Source of the DNA: Candidatus Hydrogenedentota bacterium
GTDB lineage: Bacteria > Hydrogenedentota > Hydrogenedentia > Hydrogenedentales > SLHB01
Length of the DNA stretch: 10,042 nucleotides
Assembly (NCBI GenBank): GCA_013349485.1
Contig: DUZM01000123.1
Location: 1-10,042, forward strand
Direction of reading: 5' to 3'
Of the stretch, positions 6,022-10,042 are shown piece after piece; position 1 is the stretch's first letter; the number at the start of each line of letters is the position of its first letter. The notes beneath the pieces are model-generated. The model had not been told where the DNA came from. It made no database searches and saw only the letters and a program-made list of their open reading frames with translations. The translations under genes and the position numbers were made by a program.

Positions 6022-6080
6022 ATTGCCTCTTGTGCTTTCGACCCCCAGACAACAAGTCGTCTGGGCCACCCGGCGGCAAT
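6022..6080. repeat. REP-like palindrome 1
   Basis: The outer arms ATTGCC (6022-6027) and GGCAAT (6075-6080) are perfect complements. They enclose an inner perfect 7-base stem CCCAGAC (6044-6050) / GTCTGGG (6059-6065) with an 8-base loop. A nested two-level palindrome of about 59 bases in intergenic DNA, with a near relative 57 bases away, is the pattern of dispersed REP/MITE-like elements. Copy number cannot be judged from one window. Confidence 0.55.
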
Positions 6081-6136
6081 GCCCCAATTCGTTGCAGACA
6101 CCCAGCAGATCTCAGACTACGGACTTGTGGAAGTAG

Positions 6137-6178
6137 ATTGCCGCGTCGTTCCCCGCCCGAGGCGGGGCTCCTCGCAAT
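6137..6178. repeat. REP-like palindrome 2
   Basis: The outer arms ATTGC (6137-6141) and GCAAT (6174-6178) enclose a strong stem CCCCGCC (6151-6157) / GGCGGGG (6161-6167) with a 3-base loop. The ATTGCCGCGTCG start and CTCCTCGCAATGG end resemble short dispersed intergenic repeats common in many environmental bacterial genomes. It shares the outer ATTGC arm with palindrome 1, but its inner stem differs. In RNA either element could slow or stop parB readthrough toward serS. Confidence 0.6.
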
Positions 6179-6202
6179 GGCGCGGAAGAAAACATCGATG
6201 GG

Positions 6203-6230
6203 TTGACATCTTATCCACAGAATCTGTCAA
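6203..6230. promoter_or_regulatory. Perfect DnaA box inside a TTGACA/TGTCAA inverted repeat
   Basis: TTATCCACA (6211-6219) is identical to the strong consensus DnaA box. It lies between the arms TTGACA (6203-6208) and TGTCAA (6225-6230), which form a perfect 6-base inverted repeat with a 16-base spacer. A single box is not an origin, but its position 3' of parB is suggestive, since parAB often map near oriC. TTGACA could also be a -35 element, but no good -10 follows. I found no second close match to the box nearby. Confidence 0.4.
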
Positions 6231-6343
6231 ATACCGCCCTACCGATAACTCCGCATCTCTTCCTATTGGAATGCGACATCATGCGCATCTGCCGCGCCAG
6301 AGCGATTTGTGAGCGATAATAAAACGAAGCAGACTGCGGCCCC

Positions 6344-7234
6344 TTACCTGGACGATCGCAGTCGGTCGAGGATTCGTTCGAGGTCGTCAAGAGAGTAGTA
6401 TTCGATCTCGATTTTTCCTTTGTGTTTGCCCGTTTGCCGAACGGTGACCTTTGTGCCGAGTTGTCTTCGGAGGTCGTCTTCAAGTAGGGCGACGTCGGCG
6501 TCTTTGTCGGTCTTTTTCTTGGATTTCCTGGGTTTCGGCGACGCGGCGAGTTTCTCGGCCTGGCGCACGGACAGTCCCTGGCTAATGATTTTCATACAGG
6601 CCGCGCTCTGCGCCTCGGGGGTATCGAGCGCCAGGAGGGCCCGGGCATGCCCCATCGAGATGGATCCGTCGACCACGCGTTGCTGCACGTCTCCGGGCAG
6701 GTGCAGGAGGCGCAGGGTGTTGGTGACGGTGGCGCGCTTTTTGCCGACGGCGGCAGCCAGTTCCTCCTGGGTGCAGCCGAACTCGTCGAGCAGCATCTGG
6801 TAGGCGTTGGCCAACTCAATGGCGTTGAGATCCTCGCGGTGGATGTTCTCGATAAGGCCGAGCCGCAGCATGTCGTCGTCGGACACTTCTCGGCAGATGG
6901 CAGGGACGGTTTCCAACCCTGCGATCACGCATGCGCGTACGCGCCGCTCGCCGCTGACGAGTTCGTAGCCGTCGTCGCCCTTTCGGACGATGACGGGTTC
7001 CTGCACGCCGTCCTGCTTGATGGATTCGGCAAGCTCCTCGAGGGTCTCCTCGCCGAAGGACATTCGGGGTTGTTTCGGATTCGGCTTTAGTTCCTTCGGA
7101 TCGAGTTGGAGAATGGTCGATCCGTCGCCGCGGGCGCCCTCGGCGAGGGAGGCGGAAGCGGCGTCGACCTCGTTTATGGTTGAGATCAGGGCGCCGAGCC
7201 CTCTGCCGAGTCCCCTCTTTCTCCTGTTAGCCAC
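6344..7234 (-). CDS. parB: Chromosome partitioning protein ParB (Spo0J/Noc family CTPase)
   Basis: A 296-residue DNA-binding clamp that loads at parS sites using CTP, spreads, and is moved by ParA to segregate the origin region. The N-terminus carries the ParA-stimulating motif RGLGRGLGALI (7-17). The ParB/Srx CTP-binding domain follows, with box I GERRVRA (95-101) and box II ENIHREDLNAIE (129-140). A helix-turn-helix is at about 154-175 (TQEELAAAVGKKRATVTNTL). A lysine-rich linker (234-245) leads to a C-terminal dimerisation segment ending SLDDLERILDRLRSSR. The start is GTG at 7234, with GGAGG 9 bases upstream; it overlaps the end of parA by 8 bases. An ATG at 7294 would add 20 residues lying entirely within parA and not like ParB. 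No consensus parS was found in the window. Confidence 0.95.
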   Translation of the reverse strand: MANRRKRGLGRGLGALISTINEVDAASASLAEGARGDGSTILQLDPKELKPNPKQPRMSFGEETLEELAESIKQDGVQEPVIVRKGDDGYELVSGERRVRACVIAGLETVPAICREVSDDDMLRLGLIENIHREDLNAIELANAYQMLLDEFGCTQEELAAAVGKKRATVTNTLRLLHLPGDVQQRVVDGSISMGHARALLALDTPEAQSAACMKIISQGLSVRQAEKLAASPKPRKSKKKTDKDADVALLEDDLRRQLGTKVTVRQTGKHKGKIEIEYYSLDDLERILDRLRSSR

Positions 7235-7985
7235 GAGACACCACCTCCCTGGCCAGGGCGAGGTAGGCCCGGGCCCCAGCCGATTTGAGGTCATAAACGA
7301 TAACGGGTTTCCCGAAGCTGGGGGCTTCTCCGAGGGTTACGTTGCGCGGAATCACGGTGTCGAAAACCTTCTTGCCGAGATGGCCCCGCACGTCTTCGAC
7401 GACTTGTTTCGATAGGTTCGTGTGCTGATACATGGTCATCACGACGCCCTTGAGTTTCAGGGCAGGGTTGAGGTTGTCGCGGACGAGCACGACGGTCTGC
7501 AGCAGCTGGCTCAGGCCCTCGAGGGCGTAGTATTCGCATTGGAGCGTGATAAGTACGCTATCGGCGGCGACGAGGCCGTTGAGGGTAAGGAGGCCAAGCG
7601 AGGGCGGGCAATCGACAAACACGTACTCGTAGTCATGGCGGAGGGATTCGAGGGCCTTTTTGAGCCGGAACTCGCGCCGTTCGACGTCGACCAACTCGAT
7701 CTCGGCACCCACAAGGTCATTATTAGAGGGGACCACCTCGAGCCGATCCAAAAGCGTCGGCCGCCGGACGTCCCCCAAGGCGATGCCGTTAACCATCGCG
7801 TCGTAGAGGGTATGCTCGACGGCGTTCTTGTCGACGCCGATTCCGCTGGTCGCATTGGCTTGCGGATCGAGGTCGACAAGCAGGACGCGCCGGCCGGCTG
7901 CCGCGAGACAGGCGGACAGGTTTACGGCCGTGGTGGTCTTGCCCACGCCGCCCTTTTGGTTGGCTATCGTGATTACCTGACCCAT
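7227..7985 (-). CDS. parA: Chromosome partitioning ATPase ParA (Soj family)
   Basis: A 252-residue nucleoid-binding, MinD/ParA-type ATPase that works with ParB in chromosome segregation. The deviant Walker A is KGGVGKTTT with the signature lysine K11 and catalytic-site K16 (11-19). Walker A' is LLVDLDPQAN (35-44) with D40. Walker B is VFVDCPPSLG (122-131). The family's IPRNVTLGEAPSFGKPV segment and a conserved ending (AYLALAREV) are present. The compact form with no N-terminal HTH fits chromosomal Soj rather than plasmid P1-type ParA. The start at 7985 gives the canonical MGQVITIANQKGG. The ribosome site is unusual: GGGG ends only one base before ATG, and only a weak AGG lies farther up, so initiation may be inefficient. 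It is transcribed first in the parAB pair; a promoter candidate lies about 165 bases upstream. Confidence 0.96.
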   Translation of the reverse strand: MGQVITIANQKGGVGKTTTAVNLSACLAAAGRRVLLVDLDPQANATSGIGVDKNAVEHTLYDAMVNGIALGDVRRPTLLDRLEVVPSNNDLVGAEIELVDVERREFRLKKALESLRHDYEYVFVDCPPSLGLLTLNGLVAADSVLITLQCEYYALEGLSQLLQTVVLVRDNLNPALKLKGVVMTMYQHTNLSKQVVEDVRGHLGKKVFDTVIPRNVTLGEAPSFGKPVIVYDLKSAGARAYLALAREVVSRG

Positions 7986-8126
7986 TCCCCAAACCTAACA
8001 GAAACCAGGACGTTTGGCGGGGACAGTTGTTCAACGGCCGACAGGCAGACCCGGCATTCGAGACAGGATACGACGGTTCCCAAGAACCCAATCGAATGAA
8101 CCGGCCCGCGCTGCGGATAATGTAAC

Positions 8127-8143
8127 GCTGCGTTCCCCGCAGC
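8127..8143 (-). other. Leader hairpin of parAB
   Basis: GCTGCG (8127-8132) and CGCAGC (8138-8143) form a perfect 6-base stem with a 5-base loop. It lies just at or after the start site predicted for the parAB promoter, so it would be at the very 5' end of the message, where such stems can protect RNA. It is not followed by a T-run and is not a terminator. Confidence 0.3.
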
Positions 8144-8147
8144 CACT

Positions 8148-8177
8148 ATGATACGGAGCCGCCCCAAGACAAGTCAA
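8148..8177 (-). promoter_or_regulatory. Candidate parAB promoter
   Basis: On the - strand, TTGACT (8172-8177) and TATCAT (8148-8153) each match consensus at five of six bases and stand 18 bases apart. The expected start is near 8141, giving a leader of about 155 bases before parA. This is the best promoter match I found upstream of parA on that strand. Confidence 0.45.
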
Positions 8178-8184
8178 TGCCCGA

Positions 8185-8205
8185 AATTGGCGCAAATGCG
8201 CAATT
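8185..8205. repeat. Palindrome AATTGGCGC-AAAT-GCGCAATT beside the parAB promoter
   Basis: The arms AATTG(G)CGC and GCGCAATT pair over 8 positions with one bulged G around a 4-base centre. It lies 8 bases upstream of the -35 of the parAB promoter candidate. Symmetry and position suit an operator or activator site. It does not resemble the known parS palindrome. Confidence 0.3.
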
Positions 8206-8284
8206 CCCGCGTCGCGCACCGGATGGCTACCACATTCCAAAATTCGCTGCAAATTGTGGTGAAGTGATTTATTTGAATGCCGCC

Positions 8285-8298
8285 AGGCAGGCCTGCCT
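8285..8298. repeat. Perfect 14-base palindrome AGGCAGGCCTGCCT
   Basis: The 14 bases read the same on both strands without a spacer. The palindrome lies about 50 bases upstream of the extended -10 element for the right-hand gene, a typical place for an activator or repressor dimer. A remnant of a short dispersed repeat is the other reading. Confidence 0.3.
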
Positions 8299-8347
8299 CT
8301 CGCTTTGGGGTATACATGTTCGCCACGCCGGGTCAAGTATCGCTGTG

Positions 8348-8356
8348 TGGTATAAT
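8348..8356 (+). promoter_or_regulatory. Extended -10 promoter for the repeat-protein gene
   Basis: TGGTATAAT (8348-8356) is a perfect TGn-TATAAT element. The start is expected near 8363, giving a leader of about 90 bases. There is no good -35 hexamer at 16-18 bases. The flanks read TGTGGTATAATA, almost the same as TGTGCTATAATA at the PilZ promoter. Confidence 0.5.
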
Positions 8357-8404
8357 ATTGATCATGGTGGTTCATTTCGCCAGACACTATACCTAGCTCA
8401 AGCA

Positions 8405-8443
8405 CGCGGATGAGTTTTGCTCAAACATGCAATCCGCGGGGAG
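8405..8443 (+). promoter_or_regulatory. Stem overlapping the ribosome-binding site of the repeat-protein gene
   Basis: CGCGGAT (8405-8411) and ATCCGCG (8432-8438) are perfect 7-base complements with 20 bases between them, within which GAG/CTC (8412-8414, 8420-8422) can form an inner stem. The right arm ends on the first base of the Shine-Dalgarno GGGGAG (8438-8443), which is 9 bases before the ATG. Pairing in the mRNA could limit ribosome access, or the stem could shield the 5' end. Confidence 0.3.
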
Positions 8444-8452
8444 CGACCTGTC

Positions 8453-10042
8453 ATGCGAAGCAGCTCCGTTGTTGCTGCGATTGGACTCTCTTTTACCGCG
8501 CTGTTGATAGGCGCTTCAACGTGTGCTGACGGCACGGCCCACGCAGAAGCGCACGATTTGAAGAACGCCGCCAAGGAATCCCAAGGGAACACCGCGGCCC
8601 TAGCGGTGTCTGAATATACCTCCCCTGGCCTGCTCGGCGATTTTGGCCCAGACCTGCTGCGACTTCTCATGGGCTGGGGAAAGGCTTCGGGGCGCGGCGT
8701 AATCACGGGGCATGTGTACGACGCGGACACGGGGGAGGGGATCCCGGGCGTACGGGTCGAGGCCGTGCCCGAGGGGGACGGCGCCGTATCCTGTAGCGAG
8801 CCCTCGGACAAGTCAGGACTATACAGAATCGAGTCCGTTTCGGAAGGCCCCACAGAAGTAACGCCGCGCAATGTGGAAGGCTATCCTCCCTTCGGTTGGT
8901 GGGAGGACTCGGTTCTTGTAGAGGTGCCTGCGGACACGCCCTGCGAGAACATCGACTTCATATTATCAAAGGGGATCCTCCTCTCAGGAGTCGTCGTCGA
9001 TAAGGACGACACGCCGATACAGGGCGCACAAGTCCGGTGCGTCGGCAACGGAACAAGTCAGTTACAGCATTCGGATGCCGATGGTTGGTTTGAATTTCGT
9101 GTTGCAGCAAACAGGCCCGTGTGGCTTCACGCTCAACACGAAGACCTTGGAACGCCACTGTGCGGGCCCTTTGGACCTTTCGACCGCCCCCAAACCGTGG
9201 CCCTGACCCTTTGCGCCGCCGGCTCCGTTTCTGGCAAGGTTGTTGACGGAGCGGGTCAGCCGGTGCCAGACGTAGTAGTCGTAGCGGAACCTCGTATGGA
9301 TCGGGTTCTTGTAGACGAAACGGCCTTCCGGCGCAAAGCGCTGACCGGCGAAGATGGCTCATTTAGTCTTAATGGAGTGCTTCCAGGCGTATGCGCTCTC
9401 CAAGTTAAGAAACGGGCCTCGGCACGCTCGTATTCCGTGCACTTCTTCCCCGGCGGCTACGTGACAGGCGTCGTCCAACACGATACCACGAGCGACCCGC
9501 TACTGACCGTCGAGAACGGCGAATTCGATTTAATGCGAATTGAGCTTGCTGCAGGGGAGAGCGCAAGGGACGTTACCCTCGTTTACAACGAGGCCGAGTG
9601 GTTAGCCATCTCCGGACGAGTCACCGATCTCGACGGACATCCGGTCCCGAATGCTAGCGTCAGCGCATCAACGGTGGGGCGATACCTGAGGAGGCACGCC
9701 TACGCAAAGACAGATATAGACGGCGTCTTCCGTATCAAGGGCCTTCTGAAAGGGCGATACGACGTGAGCGCCTATGCAGAAGGGTATGTCCACGGCGACC
9801 CCCTGCGAGCAAATGCCGGGAACGAAGCCGTGCACATCAGACTGGTGAAAGGCGGCACGGTTGAAGGACGAGTTGTGCGGGCGGACAACGGCCAACCCGT
9901 GTCAGAATTCCACGTCGAATACGTTGTTCGAGAGGGCGATGCGTACTCCATACGGCAGAGGCCCAGCCACGGCCCAATGGGGATCTTTAAGATTGGCCGA
10001 CTGCCTGCCGGGAACGTATCCATAACCGTTCGGGCCGAAGGA
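8453..10042 (+). CDS. Secreted protein with tandem carboxypeptidase-regulatory-like (Ig-fold) repeats, 3' truncated by window
   Basis: The frame is open for 530 codons to the window edge with no stop. ATG 8453 is preceded by GGGGAG at 9 bases. The first 31 residues look like a type I signal peptide: R2, a hydrophobic core VVAAIGLSFTALLIGA, and a possible AHA cleavage site at 29-31. C24 is not in a good lipobox. At least five repeats of the CarboxypepD_reg/Ig-like type follow, near residues 81-170, 175-250, 256-330, 384-450 and 466-530. Each opens with a G-x-V-x-D strand and a P-hydrophobic motif (GHVYDADTGEGIPGVRV, GKVVDGAGQPVPDVVV, GRVTDLDGHPVPNASV, GRVVRADNGQPVSEFHV). Most continue to a D-G-x-F strand and an L-x-G-x-Y/V turn. 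Such repeats are structural or adhesive beta-sandwiches; no enzyme domain is seen yet. Substrate binding or cell-surface attachment is plausible but not shown. The unseen C-terminus may hold the active or sorting domain. Confidence 0.85.
   Translation, partial: MRSSSVVAAIGLSFTALLIGASTCADGTAHAEAHDLKNAAKESQGNTAALAVSEYTSPGLLGDFGPDLLRLLMGWGKASGRGVITGHVYDADTGEGIPGVRVEAVPEGDGAVSCSEPSDKSGLYRIESVSEGPTEVTPRNVEGYPPFGWWEDSVLVEVPADTPCENIDFILSKGILLSGVVVDKDDTPIQGAQVRCVGNGTSQLQHSDADGWFEFRVAANRPVWLHAQHEDLGTPLCGPFGPFDRPQTVALTLCAAGSVSGKVVDGAGQPVPDVVVVAEPRMDRVLVDETAFRRKALTGEDGSFSLNGVLPGVCALQVKKRASARSYSVHFFPGGYVTGVVQHDTTSDPLLTVENGEFDLMRIELAAGESARDVTLVYNEAEWLAISGRVTDLDGHPVPNASVSASTVGRYLRRHAYAKTDIDGVFRIKGLLKGRYDVSAYAEGYVHGDPLRANAGNEAVHIRLVKGGTVEGRVVRADNGQPVSEFHVEYVVREGDAYSIRQRPSHGPMGIFKIGRLPAGNVSITVRAEG

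Larger units (their letters stand above)
5864..6343. other. 480-base intergenic region between parB and serS
   Basis: Both neighbours read leftward. I see no convincing gene here; a 130-codon + strand frame (5920-6312) crosses two palindromes and has no family resemblance or good ribosome site. What it holds is listed separately: a serS promoter candidate, two REP-like palindromes, and a DnaA box inside an inverted repeat. Near the parB end there is also a direct repeat GAGCGAT (6300-6306 and 6311-6317, 11-base period). A long-range pair GCCGGG/CCCGGC lies around 5943-5997. No clear intrinsic terminator directly follows parB. Confidence 0.7.
7986..8452. other. 467-base divergent regulatory region between parA and the repeat-protein gene
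   Basis: No gene is apparent. The elements seen, from left to right, are a parAB leader hairpin, a - strand promoter candidate, a bulged palindrome, a perfect 14-base palindrome, a + strand extended -10 promoter, and a stem next to the ribosome site of the right-hand gene. Each is listed separately. The stretches 7986-8126 and 8206-8284 show nothing I can interpret. Confidence 0.7.

Noticed and set aside
5920..6312. 130-codon + strand ORF between serS and parB
   Set aside because: It reads through two palindromes and a DnaA box, has no good ribosome site and no recognisable family; best explained as non-coding.
5864..6343. Chromosomal origin of replication
   Set aside because: Only one DnaA box and no AT-rich unwinding stretch; not enough for an origin.
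7235..7294. ATG start for parB at 7294
   Set aside because: The extra 20 residues overlap parA and are not ParB-like; GTG 7234 has GGAGG at 9 bases and yields the canonical N-terminus.
7422..8099. 225-codon + strand ORF opposite parA
   Set aside because: Antisense to a clearly conserved parA, with no domain or ribosome site; a shadow frame.
8453..8545. Lipoprotein signal peptide for the repeat protein
   Set aside because: C24 is preceded by A-S-T, which is not a good lipobox; a type I signal with an AHA site fits better.
1..10042. Consensus parS (TGTTTCACGTGAAACA-like) near parAB
   Set aside because: The few CACGTG cores seen (about 211 and 1228) lack the flanking arms and lie inside the transporter genes.

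Overview
The window looks like chromosomal DNA from a GC-rich, probably uncultured environmental bacterium. A sugar-type ABC importer, a large secreted protein made of carboxypeptidase-regulatory-like repeats, a chromosomal-type parAB pair and dispersed REP-like palindromes with ATTGCC/GGCAAT arms would suit a PVC-like or Hydrogenedentota-like heterotroph. That placement is inference from gene style and is weak. I see no phage, plasmid, transposase, CRISPR, tRNA or rRNA signature. All recognisable genes are intact except the two cut by the window ends.

Left part (2-2063, + strand): the 3' end of an ABC operon. It holds the C-terminus of a likely solute-binding protein and two MalF/MalG-type permeases, joined by 4-base GTGA and ATGA overlaps. 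A small CoA-binding-domain protein (2090-2470, - strand) converges on it and is divergent from purE.

Middle (2471-3756, + strand): purE for purine synthesis, without a neighbouring purK. It has a clear sigma70-type promoter, then a terminator-shaped hairpin inside its leader. A possible 24-codon leader ORF spans that hairpin and ends in an ATGA overlap with purE. This leader is the best candidate here for an undescribed regulatory device. A single-domain PilZ protein follows, with its own extended -10 promoter.

Right-centre (3855-7985, - strand, read right to left): parA and parB (overlapping, chromosome segregation), a 480-base spacer with two REP-like palindromes and a perfect DnaA box, then serS (seryl-tRNA synthetase) overlapping a sirtuin deacylase gene by ATGA. 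The parA-parB and serS-sir2 pairs look translationally coupled.

Right end (7986-10042): a 467-base divergent regulatory region with a parAB promoter on the - strand, several palindromes and an extended -10 promoter on the + strand. After it comes a long open + strand gene that runs off the window. It encodes an exported protein with at least five beta-sandwich repeats.
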